This document shows positions 36,403-46,460 of a stretch of 64,000 nucleotides of DNA, one piece after another; positions within the stretch are counted from its first letter, which is position 1, and each line of letters opens with the position of its first letter. Below the pieces are notes generated by a model, which worked only from the letters and a program-made list of their open reading frames with translations, made no database searches and had not been told where the DNA came from. Location of the stretch: NCBI RefSeq assembly GCF_001632845.1, contig NZ_CP011994.1, positions 310,001 to 374,000 on the forward strand. Reading direction: 5' to 3'. A program made the translations under genes and the position numbers. The stretch is from Ectothiorhodospira sp. BSL-9 (GTDB lineage: Bacteria; Pseudomonadota; Gammaproteobacteria; Ectothiorhodospirales; Ectothiorhodospiraceae).

Positions 36403-37761
36403 TCAACGCAGGGTGAGGGTCTTGGTATTCACGAAGGCCAGGATGCCGGCCCGTGCCAGTTCCCGACCATAACCGGAATCCTTGACACCACCGAAGGGCA
36501 GACGCGGGTCGCTCTTGACCATGGCGTTCACGAAGGTGGCACCGCAGGCCAGCTGTCGGGCCACGGCCGCCCCCCGCTCCGGGTCGCGGGTCCAGACACT
36601 GCCGCCCAGACCGAAGCGGGTGTCATTGGCGATGCGCACCGCGTCCGCATCGTCCTCGGCACGGATGATGCTGGCCACCGGACCGAACATCTCCTCGTGG
36701 TAGGCCCGGGTGCCGGGCACCACCCGATCCAGGATCGAGGGGGCGTACCAGGCCCCCTTGCCGGGCAGCGGTTCGCATCCCAGTACAGGGACGGCCCCCT
36801 CGGCGATGGACTCCCGCACCTGCTGGTGGAGCTCATCCCGCAGGTCCGTGCGAGCCATGGGGGCCAATGTGGTGTCATCCCGGGTGGGGTCGCCAGGCTT
36901 GAGGGCCTTCACCGCGGCCTTGAAACGTTCCATGAAGCCATCGGCGGCGCCGGGCAGGAGAATGAAGCGCTTGGCCGCGATGCAGCTCTGGCCGGCATTC
37001 TGATAACGGGAGACCACCGCCTGCTCCACGGCCCGGTCCAGATCCGCATCGTCCAGGACGATGAAGGGGTCCGAGCCCCCCAGTTCCAGCACGGATGGCT
37101 TGATGCACTCGCCGGCCACCGCGGCCACGGCACGTCCTGCCGGCTCGCTGCCCGTGAGGGTCACCCCATGAACCCGCGGGTCACGGATGACATCGGCCAC
37201 GGCATCGGAGGGGATCATCAATGTCTGAAAGACCCCGGCGGGGAAACCTGCGTCCCGAAAGATTTCCTCCACCGCCAGCGCACACCGGGGAACATTGGAG
37301 GCATGCTTGAGCAGGGCGGTGTTGCCCGCCATCAGGGTGGGGGCGGCGAAGCGGAACACCTGCCACAAGGGGAAGTTCCAGGGCATGACGGCCAGGATGG
37401 TGCCCAGGGGCTGGAAGATGACCCGGGCGTCCCCTTCCACCTCGGGCACGGTCTCGTCGGCCAGAAATTGTGCCGCATGATCGGCATAGTAGTCGCACAC
37501 GGTCGCGCAGCGGTCGATCTCCCCCTGGGACTCGCGCAGCAGCTTGCCCATCTCCTGGGTGATCATATGGGCAAAGTGGTCCCGGCGATGGCGCAGAACG
37601 TGCGCCGCCTGGCGCATCAAATCGGCTCGCTCGGCCAGCGGCAGATCCCGCCAGGGGCGGGCAACGCGCTCGGCCTGACCGAGGGCCTTGTCAATACGCG
37701 GCCGGTCCCAGGTCTCAAACACGTTGAGCACGGAACCATTGGCGGGATTGACAGAACTCAT
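36403..37761 (-). CDS. Aldehyde dehydrogenase, probably NAD(P)-dependent succinate-semialdehyde dehydrogenase
   Basis: The 452-residue protein has ALDH motifs: [23 protein letters not shown], glutamate in [18 protein letters not shown], and catalytic cysteine in [13 protein letters not shown]. The N-terminal [25 protein letters not shown] resembles the succinate-semialdehyde branch, but substrate assignment from sequence is tentative. No GABA transaminase gene is adjacent. AGGAG lies 13 bases before the chosen ATG. Confidence 0.85.
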   Translation of the reverse strand: MSSVNPANGSVLNVFETWDRPRIDKALGQAERVARPWRDLPLAERADLMRQAAHVLRHRRDHFAHMITQEMGKLLRESQGEIDRCATVCDYYADHAAQFLADETVPEVEGDARVIFQPLGTILAVMPWNFPLWQVFRFAAPTLMAGNTALLKHASNVPRCALAVEEIFRDAGFPAGVFQTLMIPSDAVADVIRDPRVHGVTLTGSEPAGRAVAAVAGECIKPSVLELGGSDPFIVLDDADLDRAVEQAVVSRYQNAGQSCIAAKRFILLPGAADGFMERFKAAVKALKPGDPTRDDTTLAPMARTDLRDELHQQVRESIAEGAVPVLGCEPLPGKGAWYAPSILDRVVPGTRAYHEEMFGPVASIIRAEDDADAVRIANDTRFGLGGSVWTRDPERGAAVARQLACGATFVNAMVKSDPRLPFGGVKDSGYGRELARAGILAFVNTKTLTLR

Positions 37762-37943
37762 GGGCACAGGTGAACTCCTTGGGAAGCAGGGGGCCATACC
37801 ATAGTATATTTGGCCGTTTGACGATGTAACGGGACCGCCGCCGTCACTCCCCTTTAAAAAAGGAGGAAGGCGCGACGGGCAGGGTTCCGGATGCCGGTTG
37901 CCTTATGACTTTCAACGTACTTCAAGACAGGAATAACAAAAGC

Positions 37944-38882
37944 ATGAACATCCGGACGGTGTGTGTATTGGGGGGCACGGGTTTTGTCGGGAGCCACCTG
38001 GTCACCCGACTGGTGGACCAGGGATACCGGGTCAAGGTTCTGACCCGGCGGGCCTTTCGTTCCAAGCACCTGATGGTGCTCCCCGGGGTGAGACTGGTGG
38101 AAGCGGACTGCCACGACGGGTCGGTGCTGAGAGCCCACTTCCAGGATTGCGAGGCCGTGATCAACCTGGTGGGTATTCTAAACGAGCGCGGCCACGATGG
38201 CAGCGGTTTCCGCCGCACCCACGTGGACCTGGCCCATACCGTGATCGAATCGGCCCGCGAGATGGGCGTGAGACGACTTCTGCACATGAGCGCCCTGAAC
38301 GCCGACGCAGCCAGCGGCCCCAGCCATTATCTGCGCTCCAAGGGCGAGGCAGAAAACATCGTGCATACCCTGGCGGGTGATGTGGCGGTGACCAGCTTCC
38401 GCCCGTCGGTGATCTTCGGTCGGGGCGACAGCTTCTTCAACCGCTTTGCCGGCCTGCTGCGCATCACTCCCGTGCTGCCCCTGGCCTGCCCGAATGCCCG
38501 TTTCGTGCCGGTGTTCGTGGGAGACGTGGTGGAGGCCTTTGTCGGTGCCCTGAAGGATTCGGCCACTCACGGTGAGCGCCTGGATCTGTGCGGCCCCCAG
38601 GTTTACACCCTGAAGGAACTGGTGGAGTACACCGCAAGGCTTCTGGGAAAATCCCGGCTCATCATCGGCCTGTCCGACCGGTTTTCCCTGCTGCAGGCCC
38701 GGGTGATGGAATACGTGCCCGGCAAGCCCTTGAGCCTGGACAACTACCACTCACTCCAGCGGGACAGTCTCTGTCCGGAGGGAGGCATCTGCCCCACCGC
38801 TCTGGAATCCGTGGTGCCCCAATACCTGGGCGATGCCACCCACCATAATCGCCTGCAGCATTTGCGCAGCAGCGCCCGCTGA
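37944..38882 (+). CDS. NAD(P)-binding protein of the complex I NDUFA9-like group
   Basis: The 312-residue atypical short-chain dehydrogenase has a Rossmann [10 protein letters not shown] motif near residue 10 and the YLRSKGEAE segment in place of the active-site YxxxK. Homologues are annotated as complex I NDUFA9 subunit family proteins, though bacterial members are not proven complex I parts. It precedes cca by two bases. Confidence 0.85.
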   Translation: MNIRTVCVLGGTGFVGSHLVTRLVDQGYRVKVLTRRAFRSKHLMVLPGVRLVEADCHDGSVLRAHFQDCEAVINLVGILNERGHDGSGFRRTHVDLAHTVIESAREMGVRRLLHMSALNADAASGPSHYLRSKGEAENIVHTLAGDVAVTSFRPSVIFGRGDSFFNRFAGLLRITPVLPLACPNARFVPVFVGDVVEAFVGALKDSATHGERLDLCGPQVYTLKELVEYTARLLGKSRLIIGLSDRFSLLQARVMEYVPGKPLSLDNYHSLQRDSLCPEGGICPTALESVVPQYLGDATHHNRLQHLRSSAR

Positions 38883-38884
38883 TC

Positions 38885-40123
38885 ATGCAGACCTTCCTGG
38901 TGGGTGGCGCATTGCGGGACGAACTCCTGGGCCTGCCCGTGAAGGAACGGGACTGGGTCGTGGTGGGTGGCACCGTCCAGGAGATGCTCGACCAGGGTTT
39001 CACGCAGGTGGGCAGGGATTTTCCGGTCTTTCTGCATCCCCGCACTCACGAAGAGCATGCCCTGGCCCGCACCGAACGCAACACCGGGCCCGGTTACCAT
39101 GGGTTCGAGGTTCATGCCTCGCCCGAGGTGACCCTGGACGAGGACCTGGCGCGGCGCGACCTCACCATCAACGCCATGGCCCGGGACGCGCAGGGCCACC
39201 TGATCGACCCTTTCAATGGCCAGGCGGATCTGCAGGAGCGCTGGCTGCGGCATGTTTCCCCCGCCTTTGTGGAAGACCCGGTGCGGGTGCTGCGCGTGGC
39301 CCGCTTCGCCGCCCGCCTGTGCCCCCTGGGTTTTCGGGTGGCGGACGAGACCCGCTCGCTGATGCAACGCATGGTGGACGAGGGCGAACTGGATGCCCTG
39401 GTCCCCGAACGGGTCTGGCAGGAGACGGAAAAGGCACTCAAGGCCCCGGCGCCCTCGGCCTTCTTCCAGGTACTGCGTGACTGCGGGGCCCTGGCGGTGC
39501 TGTTCCCGGAACTGGAGGCCCTGTATGGCGTGCCCCAGCCCCCCCGCTATCATCCCGAGATCGACACCGGGGTACATGTGTTCATGGTGCTGGATCAGGC
39601 CACCCGTCTGAGCGAGGACCCGCTGGTCCGCTTTGCAGCCCTCACCCATGACCTGGGCAAGGGCAACACACCCCGGGAGATTCTGCCCAGCCACCGGGGG
39701 CACGAGGAACGGGGCGTGGTATTGATCGAAGCCCTGTGCGATCGATTCAGGATCCCCAACCGCTACCGGGAGCTGGCCCGACTGGTGGCCCGCTACCATG
39801 GCCTGGTGCACCGGGTTTTCGAGCTTCGCCCCCAGACCCTGGCACGCACCCTGGAGGGGCTGGACGCCTATCGCCGCCCCGAGCGGCTGGAATCGGTATT
39901 GCTGGCCTGCGAGGCCGACTACCGGGGGCGCACGGGCTTTGAGGCCAGGCCCTACCCCCAGGCGGATTACGTGCGCCGCGCCCAGGCACGTTGCGCCGCC
40001 ATCCAGGCCCGGGAACTGGTGGAGCAGGGACTCAAGGGCCCGGCCATCGCCGAGGCCCTGCAACAGCAACGCATCCAGGCCCTCAAGGCGCTCAAGGCCG
40101 AAGGGGCTACAGACGAGGGATAA
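38885..40123 (+). CDS. cca: Multifunctional CCA tRNA nucleotidyltransferase
   Basis: The enzyme adds CCA to tRNA 3' ends. The 412-residue product has the nucleotidyltransferase start [27 protein letters not shown], the [12 protein letters not shown] motif and a C-terminal HD phosphohydrolase domain ([12 protein letters not shown]), as in the bacterial multifunctional class. Its 3' end overlaps the convergent methyltransferase gene by 17 bases. Confidence 0.96.
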   Translation: MQTFLVGGALRDELLGLPVKERDWVVVGGTVQEMLDQGFTQVGRDFPVFLHPRTHEEHALARTERNTGPGYHGFEVHASPEVTLDEDLARRDLTINAMARDAQGHLIDPFNGQADLQERWLRHVSPAFVEDPVRVLRVARFAARLCPLGFRVADETRSLMQRMVDEGELDALVPERVWQETEKALKAPAPSAFFQVLRDCGALAVLFPELEALYGVPQPPRYHPEIDTGVHVFMVLDQATRLSEDPLVRFAALTHDLGKGNTPREILPSHRGHEERGVVLIEALCDRFRIPNRYRELARLVARYHGLVHRVFELRPQTLARTLEGLDAYRRPERLESVLLACEADYRGRTGFEARPYPQADYVRRAQARCAAIQARELVEQGLKGPAIAEALQQQRIQALKALKAEGATDEG

Positions 40124-41288
40124 GATCCCGCCCGGAAAACCCCATCAGTGGCTCTGACACACCACGCCCGAGGGCCATGGCCTGGAAGCGTTCCCCCATC
40201 TCCCCGGGCAGGGTGAGCATGCGTACCTGGGCCGCCAGATCCATCTGCTCGCGCAGCCCCTGTGCCTGGCAGGCCTGGAAGGCGGACTCCAGCCCGGAAC
40301 CCATGAGAAACCAGGCCTGGCTGGTGTAGCCCAGCAACGACAGTCCTGCCGCCCCTCCGGCCTCGGCCACGGCGGTGAAATCCACATTGGCGGTAATGTC
40401 CACCACCCCCGGCCAGACCAGGGGCTCGTCCAGGGCCCGATGACGGTAGTGGGCGATCAGGGTGCCCCGATACCGCTCCGGGCTGTAATACTCCCGGCGC
40501 GGGTAGCCGTAATCCACCAGCAGGATCACGCCGGCAGCGAGGCTGTCGGCAGCAGCCCGCATCCACCCGGACAAGCCGGGATTGATCTCCGAGACATAAC
40601 CGGACGGCCATGCGCCGCCGGCGCTTTCATGCAGGGCGCACACCATGTTCGTGAGCGCCTCATCGGCCGGTCGATCGGCCCACTCCAGTCGCTCCCCGAG
40701 CACCACGCCCCGCTCACGCACCTCCCCATCCCGCCAATGGAACACCTGCACCGGCATGGCATCCAGCACCTCGTTCCCCAGCATGACGCCCCGGAAACGG
40801 CCCGACTCCGGCAGGGCATCCAGCCATTGCACCCGATGACGCAGGGCCTCGGGCAACGCGGCCACGGCGGTCTGCTGGCGCTGACGCAGATCGGGGCTCA
40901 ACTCCAGGATCTGGTAACGTTCCGGGAGGGCATCCAGCGCCTCCAGGGTGGTGAGGACCTCCACCGCCAGGATGCCCGTGCCCGCGCCGAATTCCAGGAT
41001 ATCGCCGCCCTCCAGGCTCTCCAGCACCTGGGCACACTGGCGGGCGATACAACGACCAAACAGGGGCGACACCTCCGGGGCTGTCATGAAGTCGCCGCCC
41101 CGCCCCAGCTTGTGGCTGCCCGCGGTGTAATACCCCAACCCCGGGGCATACAGGGCCAACTCCATGTAACGACGGAAAGACAGCCAGCCATCGCCTGCGT
41201 TAATCTCCTGTCTGACCAGCTCCAGCAACTGCTGGCTGACCTGCAGGGCCTCGGGTTCAGGCGTGGGTAATGGGGAATCCGTGGGCAT
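40107..41288 (-). CDS. MidA/NDUFAF7-family SAM-dependent methyltransferase
   Basis: The 393-residue protein has the DUF185 (MidA) architecture: [21 protein letters not shown] near the start, [18 protein letters not shown], and the SAM-binding [14 protein letters not shown]. The human NDUFAF7 homologue methylates an arginine of complex I; the bacterial target is unknown. Its location near an NDUFA9-like gene is suggestive but could be coincidental. Start at 41288 chosen over a 17-residue extension. Confidence 0.88.
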   Translation of the reverse strand: MPTDSPLPTPEPEALQVSQQLLELVRQEINAGDGWLSFRRYMELALYAPGLGYYTAGSHKLGRGGDFMTAPEVSPLFGRCIARQCAQVLESLEGGDILEFGAGTGILAVEVLTTLEALDALPERYQILELSPDLRQRQQTAVAALPEALRHRVQWLDALPESGRFRGVMLGNEVLDAMPVQVFHWRDGEVRERGVVLGERLEWADRPADEALTNMVCALHESAGGAWPSGYVSEINPGLSGWMRAAADSLAAGVILLVDYGYPRREYYSPERYRGTLIAHYRHRALDEPLVWPGVVDITANVDFTAVAEAGGAAGLSLLGYTSQAWFLMGSGLESAFQACQAQGLREQMDLAAQVRMLTLPGEMGERFQAMALGRGVSEPLMGFSGRDLIPRL

Positions 41289-41396
41289 GCATGCAGTCCA
41301 AGATGATCGGCGCCGTGGGGAGGGGCATTGTCGCCCCACCCGCTCCGCGCCTCAAGCCGTCGGCCCACCGCTTCGCGAGCAGCACAAGGAAACCGC

Positions 41397-42155
41397 ATGG
41401 AACAGCCCAAACACCCCGACCTGACCGGCAAGACCGCCTTCATCACGGGCGGCGCCCGCCGCATCGGCGCCGAAATGGCGCGCACACTGCACGCGCACGG
41501 GATGAACCTGGTGCTCCACTATCGCAGTTCCGGGCAGGCAGCCCAGGCACTTCGGGAGGAGTTGCATCGCAAGCGGCCCGATTCGGTGCATCTGGTGGCA
41601 GGAGAACTTCTGGAACCCGGGGCGCTCGGGCGCCTGGCCAGCGAGGCGGAGGCCGCCTTCGGGGGCATGGATGTGCTGGTGAACAATGCCTCCACCTTCT
41701 ACCCCACGGCCCTGGGCGAGATCACCGAGGCCCACTGGGATGACCTGATGGGAACCAATCTCAAGGCCCCGCTGTTCCTGTCCCAGGCGCTGGCGCCGGC
41801 ACTGACGCGGGCTGAGGGCTGCATCCTCAATATCGTGGACATCCACGCCCTGCGGCCCCTGAAGGGCTACCCGGTCTATTGCGCGGCCAAGGCGGGACTG
41901 TGGATGCTCACCCAGTCCCTGGCCCGTGAACTGGGCCCCCGTGTACGGGTCAATGGCATCGCGCCGGGAGCCATCCTGTGGCCGGAGGCAGAGGAGAACG
42001 CAGCCACCCATGAAGAGATGATTCAGCGCACGGCGCTCAAGCGGGAGGGCTCGCCGGAGGACATCGCCACCACGGCGCTGTTCCTGATCCGGGATGCCCG
42101 TTACATCACCGGCCAGGTGATCCCGGTGGACGGGGGGCGTACCACGGCACAGTGA
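41397..42155 (+). CDS. Pteridine reductase-like short-chain dehydrogenase
   Basis: The 252-residue SDR has TGGARRIGAEMA (NADPH site), active-site YCAAKAGLWM (YxxxK) and a C-terminal GGRTTAQ. The TGxxxR NADPH motif is the FolM/pteridine reductase type, and folK and folB are 10 bases away on the other strand, which supports a pterin role. AAGGA precedes the ATG by six bases. Confidence 0.85.
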   Translation: MEQPKHPDLTGKTAFITGGARRIGAEMARTLHAHGMNLVLHYRSSGQAAQALREELHRKRPDSVHLVAGELLEPGALGRLASEAEAAFGGMDVLVNNASTFYPTALGEITEAHWDDLMGTNLKAPLFLSQALAPALTRAEGCILNIVDIHALRPLKGYPVYCAAKAGLWMLTQSLARELGPRVRVNGIAPGAILWPEAEENAATHEEMIQRTALKREGSPEDIATTALFLIRDARYITGQVIPVDGGRTTAQ

Positions 42156-42165
42156 ATACTGCGTG

Positions 42166-42681
42166 CTAATCCGACGGCAGGACCTCCACACGGCGCAGCC
42201 ATTGGCCCGCGGGGTCAAAGGTCTCCCAGAGGCGGGCGATGGGTGTCTGGAGCACCGGATGGATCACGTCGGCGGCAATGTCCGCCAGAGGACCGAGCAC
42301 GAAGGCGTGACGGATGATCTCATCGCGCGGCAGCTGCACCCCGGGGGCATCCAGCACGAGATCCCCCAGCAGCAACAGGTCCAGATCCAGGGTGCGATCG
42401 GCGAAGCGCTCGCCACCCCGCTGACGACCATGGCGCGACTCCATGGCCTTGAGCCTTGCCACCAGCGCCTCAGGCGGTTGATCCGTATCAAAGCCCGCCG
42501 CCAGATTGAAGAAAGGGCTGCCATCGAAACCCACGGCCCCGGTCTCATAAACGGGGGAAAAGGTCACCGCCCCGAAGGCGTTCAGGAGTTCCTGGCGAGC
42601 AACCTCCACGTGCCACTCGCGGTTCACGTTGGTGCCGATGCTCACGAAGGCACGGCGCGACAGGGATTCCGGCTGAGTCAT
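42166..42681 (-). CDS. folK: 2-amino-4-hydroxy-6-hydroxymethyldihydropteridine pyrophosphokinase
   Basis: FolK transfers pyrophosphate from ATP to 6-hydroxymethyl-dihydropterin. The 171-residue protein has FVSIGTNVNREWHVEVA, FFNLAAGFDT, and the metal-binding DRTLDLDLLLLGDLVLDAPGV and HAFVLGPLADIAADVIHP. The start overlaps the folB stop as ATGA. Confidence 0.96.
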   Translation of the reverse strand: MTQPESLSRRAFVSIGTNVNREWHVEVARQELLNAFGAVTFSPVYETGAVGFDGSPFFNLAAGFDTDQPPEALVARLKAMESRHGRQRGGERFADRTLDLDLLLLGDLVLDAPGVQLPRDEIIRHAFVLGPLADIAADVIHPVLQTPIARLWETFDPAGQWLRRVEVLPSD

Positions 42682-43034
42682 CCGCGCTCCCCACGCTCGA
42701 TGCTCACCCCCACCTCGCGCGCCCCGCGCACGGCTCCCGGCTTGCCCAGGGTAAGGCGCAGCCAGGGCACGGAGAACTCCTGCATCACCATGCGGGCGAT
42801 GTCCTCGGCCATGGCCTCCACCAATTCCCGCTCATTGCTTTCCACCAGGGCAATGACACGCTTGGCCACTGCCTTGTAATCCAGGGTGTGGTCAATGCAG
42901 TCGGAATCCGCCGCAGGGCGGATATCCGTGCCCATCTCCAGATCGATGCGCACCTCCTGACGGATACTGCGCTCCCAATCGAAGATGCCAACGGTGGTTT
43001 TCACCTTCAAATCACGAATGTAGACGATGTCCAT
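42678..43034 (-). CDS. folB: Dihydroneopterin aldolase
   Basis: FolB cleaves dihydroneopterin to 6-hydroxymethyl-dihydropterin. The 118-residue protein begins [23 protein letters not shown] and has the [29 protein letters not shown] region with the family's catalytic residues. It is coupled to folK by overlap, so the two act in consecutive folate steps. Confidence 0.96.
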   Translation of the reverse strand: MDIVYIRDLKVKTTVGIFDWERSIRQEVRIDLEMGTDIRPAADSDCIDHTLDYKAVAKRVIALVESNERELVEAMAEDIARMVMQEFSVPWLRLTLGKPGAVRGAREVGVSIERGERG

Positions 43035-43176
43035 GGGCTTGGACTATATACGCCGTCCCGCGCGGGCACCACCCCTGACATGGTCCGTTATGGCGCCCCG
43101 TACTTGCCCCCACCCCACCCTTCTGCTAAGGTTCCCGGCTTTCCTCAAATCAGCCTGGTTTTTCCGGAGAACACCA

Positions 43177-43413
43177 ATGGCCCGAGTCTGCCAAATCACG
43201 GGTAAGCGCCCGATGACCGGGAACAACGTATCCCACGCGAACAACAAGACGCGTCGTCGCTTCCTGCCCAACCTGCACGATCACCGTTTCTGGGTGGAGA
43301 GCGAGAACCGTTTCGTGAAGCTGCGCATCAGCCAGAAGGGCATGCGCATCATCGACAAGAAGGGTATCGACACGGTCCTGACGGACCTGCGCGCCCGTGG
43401 CGAAAAGGTCTAA
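43177..43413 (+). CDS. rpmB: 50S ribosomal protein L28
   Basis: The 78-residue protein matches L28 throughout ([24 protein letters not shown] at the start). It has no zinc-binding cysteine set beyond a single Cys5, so it is the zinc-free type. rpmG follows 12 bases later. Confidence 0.98.
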   Translation: MARVCQITGKRPMTGNNVSHANNKTRRRFLPNLHDHRFWVESENRFVKLRISQKGMRIIDKKGIDTVLTDLRARGEKV

Positions 43414-43425
43414 GGAGACGCACCC

Positions 43426-43593
43426 ATGGCGAAAGGCATTCGTGAAAAGATCCGCCTGGTGTCCAGTGCCGGCACCGGCCACTTCTACACCACCACCAAG
43501 AACAAGCGGAACATGCCCGACAAGATGGAGATCAAGAAATTCGATCCCGTCGTGCGTCAGCATGTGATGTACAAGGAAGCCAAGATCAAGTAA
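43426..43593 (+). CDS. rpmG: 50S ribosomal protein L33
   Basis: The 55-residue protein ([20 protein letters not shown] at the start, ending YKEAKIK) is L33 of the zinc-free type, with no cysteine at all. AAGGAG lies eight bases upstream of the ATG and overlaps the rpmB stop region. rpmB and rpmG form the usual two-gene operon. Confidence 0.98.
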   Translation: MAKGIREKIRLVSSAGTGHFYTTTKNKRNMPDKMEIKKFDPVVRQHVMYKEAKIK

Positions 43594-43642
43594 TACCGGC
43601 TTGCCTGCCGGCATGAGCCGGCCCGGCAACACCTGGCTGATA

Positions 43643-43665
43643 GGCCCACCGTCTGGCGGTGGGCC
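43643..43665. terminator. Hairpin downstream of rpmBG
   Basis: A 9-bp perfect stem (GGCCCACCG with CGGTGGGCC) with loop TCTGG lies 50 bases past rpmG and 14 bases before the end of the next, convergent gene. There is no T run, so the terminator assignment is tentative. Confidence 0.45.
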
Positions 43666-43678
43666 GCCGGCCCGGCGG

Positions 43679-43894
43679 TCACCCCTCCCTCTGATCCGCC
43701 TCCATCCGCTCCACCGTCTCCCGAGCCCAGACCTGCATGAGCCTGCCCCAGCGATGGGCGGTAGCGGGGTCCAGATCCAGATAAGTGTAACGCCCCCCGT
43801 CGCGCACGAGCACCCGCAGCAGCGGCACACCGCTCTCGTGCATCACCTGTCGCAACTCGACTTCCTCCCCCATAGGGGCCTTGATCTGCTCCAT
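43679..43894 (-). CDS. Small hypothetical protein
   Basis: The 71-residue protein has no signal peptide or membrane helix. I recognise no domain. It lies downstream of the Hsp20 gene on the same strand, 31 bases after its stop, so it may be cotranscribed with it. Coding is supported by an ATG start and amino-acid composition like its neighbours, but not by known homology. Confidence 0.55.
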   Translation of the reverse strand: MEQIKAPMGEEVELRQVMHESGVPLLRVLVRDGGRYTYLDLDPATAHRWGRLMQVWARETVERMEADQREG

Positions 43895-43925
43895 GCCTCA
43901 CCCTCTGTCGGGCGGTGACGGGCTT

Positions 43926-44435
43926 TCAGCCCGCCTCCACGTTGATGGCGCGTTGCCCATGGGCGCTGCTGAGCCGCGGCATCTCGACGCGCAGCACGCC
44001 ATGCTCATAGGTGGCTCGGGCACCCTCGGTATCCACCGGCCCCGGCAGCGGGATGGCCCGCTCAAAGCGCCCATAGGCACACTCGGCGATATGGTAGCGA
44101 CCCCTGCTGCGTTCCTGCTGCACACCCTTCTCGCCCCGGATCACCAGATGATCATCGATCACCTGGATATCAAAGCTGTCCCGATCCATACCCGGAGCCT
44201 CCAGGCGCACCACCAGACGATCACTGTCGTCAAAGACCTCCGCCGCCATCACGCCCCAGCCGATGCTGCGGGTCTCCAGTTCATGCTCATCCCGCTCAAC
44301 GCCTTCAGCGGACCAACTCCCCGGACTGAACCGGGTAATGGCCCCCGAAGCGCGGGCATACAGACGCTGCCAACCACCCAGGATACTTTCCCAGGCGTCA
44401 CTCACACCCTGACGCAAATGCTGCAAATTCGACAT
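43926..44435 (-). CDS. Hsp20/alpha-crystallin small heat-shock protein
   Basis: The 169-residue protein has an alpha-crystallin domain (about residues 67-160) with DDHLVIRGEKGVQQ, CAYGRFERAIPLPGPVD and ATYEHGVLRVEMPR. It would hold unfolding proteins as an ATP-independent chaperone. The ATG at 44435 is preceded by AAGGAGGGGG. The 5' leader can pair with that site, see the separate entry. Confidence 0.93.
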   Translation of the reverse strand: MSNLQHLRQGVSDAWESILGGWQRLYARASGAITRFSPGSWSAEGVERDEHELETRSIGWGVMAAEVFDDSDRLVVRLEAPGMDRDSFDIQVIDDHLVIRGEKGVQQERSRGRYHIAECAYGRFERAIPLPGPVDTEGARATYEHGVLRVEMPRLSSAHGQRAINVEAG

Positions 44436-44440
44436 CTCCA

Positions 44441-44486
44441 CCCCCTCCTTCAATCTTTGGCTGTCCCGCGATAGTGAAAGAGCGGG
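44441..44486 (-). promoter_or_regulatory. Possible ROSE-like RNA thermometer in the hsp20 leader
   Basis: In the minus-strand transcript CCCGCUCUUUC (44486-44476) can pair with GAAGGAGGGGG (44451-44441), which holds the Shine-Dalgarno sequence. Ten of 11 positions pair, counting one U-G wobble; the other is a G-G mismatch. A competing hairpin just upstream (AGCGGG with CCCGCU) would free the ribosome site. Pairing was worked out by eye, without energy calculation. Confidence 0.4.
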
Positions 44487-44507
44487 TGTATCCCCGCTTT
44501 CCAGTCA

Positions 44508-44535
44508 AGTATCACGCAGCCCAGGTATATTTCAA
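44508..44535 (-). promoter_or_regulatory. Candidate sigma-70 promoter of the hsp20 gene
   Basis: On the minus strand a TTGAAA box (44535-44530) is followed after 16 bases by GATACT (44513-44508), near the expected -35 and -10 spacing. The -10 box matches the consensus at 4 of 6 positions. A CTTGAAA run here also resembles the heat-shock -35 element, but no matching heat-shock -10 box follows. Confidence 0.4.
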
Positions 44536-44642
44536 GCCCGACCGCATCCCATGACGTGCCCGACTGCCTTCAGCACCCGAGCGAACGCCTTTTCATCCGT
44601 TGGTGATACGACGACCGCCCATGATCCGGTAACATTAGGCCC

Positions 44643-45632
44643 ATGGCGAACATCTCTGAATCGACACCACTGACCGTCCGACTGCTGACCGAAAGCGAGC
44701 TTGCCACGCGCGACCCCCGCCGCCTGGCCGTGATCCGCTTCGGCCAGGAGAATCTTCTGGATCCGGCGCGCCCCACGGAACTCACCCTGGCCCTGCCACC
44801 CCTGGCGGCCGACACCCCCGTGGAGGTCTGGGAGGCCAACGAACCGGTGGCCGCCGGTTGCGACCATGACGTGGGTTACGCCCACACCCGGGACGCACTG
44901 TTCGGCTGGATCCTCGTGGACGAAGCCCGCTTCGATCACGACATGGACCAGGCCGCAGAGTACGCCTACGACCGGGTACTCGCCTTCCACCGAGCCATGG
45001 GATTCCCCTGCCTGCTGCGGATCTGGAACTACTTTCCGCACCTGCACGACGAAGTGGACGGCCTGGACCGCTATCAGGCCTTCTGTCTGGGACGCCACCG
45101 CGCCCTGGAGCGCGTGCCCCTCACCGAAGGAGAACTGCCCGCCGCCACCGCCATCGGCACCACCGCGGCCGGCCTCGTGGTCTACTTCCTGGCCGGACGC
45201 GAACCGGGCATACAGATCGAAAACCCCCGGCAGGTCAGCGCCTTCCACTACCCCCGGCGCTACGGACCCAAGAGCCCGTCCTTCTCCCGGGCCACCCTCA
45301 AACCCTGGCCGGGCAACCCACATCTGTACATCTCAGGCACCGCCAGCATCGTCGGCCACGAAACCCTGCACACCGACGTCATCACACAACTGGACGAGAT
45401 CCTGGAGAACCTGCGCGCCCTGATCGGCTCCGCCGGCGACCCCATGGCCACCCTGAACGGCGACCCCGGCGCCCTCTCCCTGCTCAAGGTCTACGTACGC
45501 CACGCCCAGGACGTGGACGCCGTACGCGCGCGCCTGCAGGCAGCCCTGGGCCCGAAGGCACCCGCCGTTTACCTGCGAGGCGACATCTGCCGGGACGACC
45601 TGCTGGTGGAGATCGAAGGCCTGCATGCCTGA
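44643..45632 (+). CDS. Chorismatase of the XanB2/FkbO family
   Basis: The 329-residue protein resembles FkbO/Hyg5/XanB2 chorismatases, which have a RidA-like fold and remove pyruvate from chorismate. Supporting segments are SFSRATLKPWPGNPHLYISG, TASIVGHETLHTDV and a RidA-like LDEILENLRALI, plus the C-terminal KVYVRHAQDVDAV. XanB2-type members give 3- and 4-hydroxybenzoate, so this could supply ubiquinone precursor in place of UbiC. It overlaps mutM by 8 bases. Confidence 0.7.
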   Translation: MANISESTPLTVRLLTESELATRDPRRLAVIRFGQENLLDPARPTELTLALPPLAADTPVEVWEANEPVAAGCDHDVGYAHTRDALFGWILVDEARFDHDMDQAAEYAYDRVLAFHRAMGFPCLLRIWNYFPHLHDEVDGLDRYQAFCLGRHRALERVPLTEGELPAATAIGTTAAGLVVYFLAGREPGIQIENPRQVSAFHYPRRYGPKSPSFSRATLKPWPGNPHLYISGTASIVGHETLHTDVITQLDEILENLRALIGSAGDPMATLNGDPGALSLLKVYVRHAQDVDAVRARLQAALGPKAPAVYLRGDICRDDLLVEIEGLHA

Positions 45633-46440
45633 ACTGCCCGAGGTGGAAACCACCCGGCGCGGCATCGAACCCCACCTCACCAGACGCCGCATCACCCAGG
45701 TCCACATCCGGCAACCGCGACTGCGCTGGCCCATACCCACCGACCTGCCCCAGCGACTTGAAGGGCGCAGGATCACCGGCGTCGAGCGCCGGGGCAAGTA
45801 CCTGCTCATCCAATGCCCCCCGGGGACCGTCCTGATCCACCTGGGCATGTCCGGCAGCCTGCGCCTGGTACCCCCCAGCGCCCCACCCCGCCCACACGAC
45901 CACGTGGACCTCACCCTGGACTCCGGCCTCACCCTGCGCCTGCACGACCCCCGCCGCTTCGGCGCCCTCCTCTGGTTCGACCCCGCAACCGGCAACCACC
46001 CCCTGCTCGCCCACCTAGGCCCCGAACCCCTGGGCGACACCTTCGACGCCCAGTACCTCTTTCGCATCAGTCGCGGCCGACGGGTGAGCATCAAGGCCCT
46101 GATCATGAACAGCCAGATCGTGGTAGGGGTGGGCAACATCTACGCCTCCGAATCCCTCTTCCTGGCCGGCATCCGCCCCCGCCGCGCCGCCGGCCGCCTC
46201 ACCCGCGCCGAGGCCACCCGCCTCGTCGACGCCATCCGCCAGGTCCTGCAAGCCTCCATCGCCCAGGGCGGCACCACCCTCAGAGACTTCGTCCACGAAG
46301 ACGGCGCCCACGGCTACTTCAGCCAGTCCCTCAGGGTGTACGGACGCCCCCAGGAACCCTGCACCACCTGCCAGACCCCCATCAAGCAGATCACCCAGGG
46401 CGGCCGCTCCAGCTTCTACTGCCCCACCTGCCAGAAGTAA
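45625..46440 (+). CDS. mutM: Formamidopyrimidine-DNA glycosylase
   Basis: MutM excises 8-oxoguanine and formamidopyrimidines. The 271-residue protein has the essential N-terminus PELPEVETTRRG (catalytic Pro and Glu after Met removal), RRGKYLLIQ with the conserved lysine, and a C-terminal zinc finger with CTTCQTPIKQ and CPTCQK. The start overlaps the end of the chorismatase gene by 8 bases. Confidence 0.97.
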   Translation: MPELPEVETTRRGIEPHLTRRRITQVHIRQPRLRWPIPTDLPQRLEGRRITGVERRGKYLLIQCPPGTVLIHLGMSGSLRLVPPSAPPRPHDHVDLTLDSGLTLRLHDPRRFGALLWFDPATGNHPLLAHLGPEPLGDTFDAQYLFRISRGRRVSIKALIMNSQIVVGVGNIYASESLFLAGIRPRRAAGRLTRAEATRLVDAIRQVLQASIAQGGTTLRDFVHEDGAHGYFSQSLRVYGRPQEPCTTCQTPIKQITQGGRSSFYCPTCQK

Positions 46441-46460
46441 CTCCCGCAGCAGTCACACAA

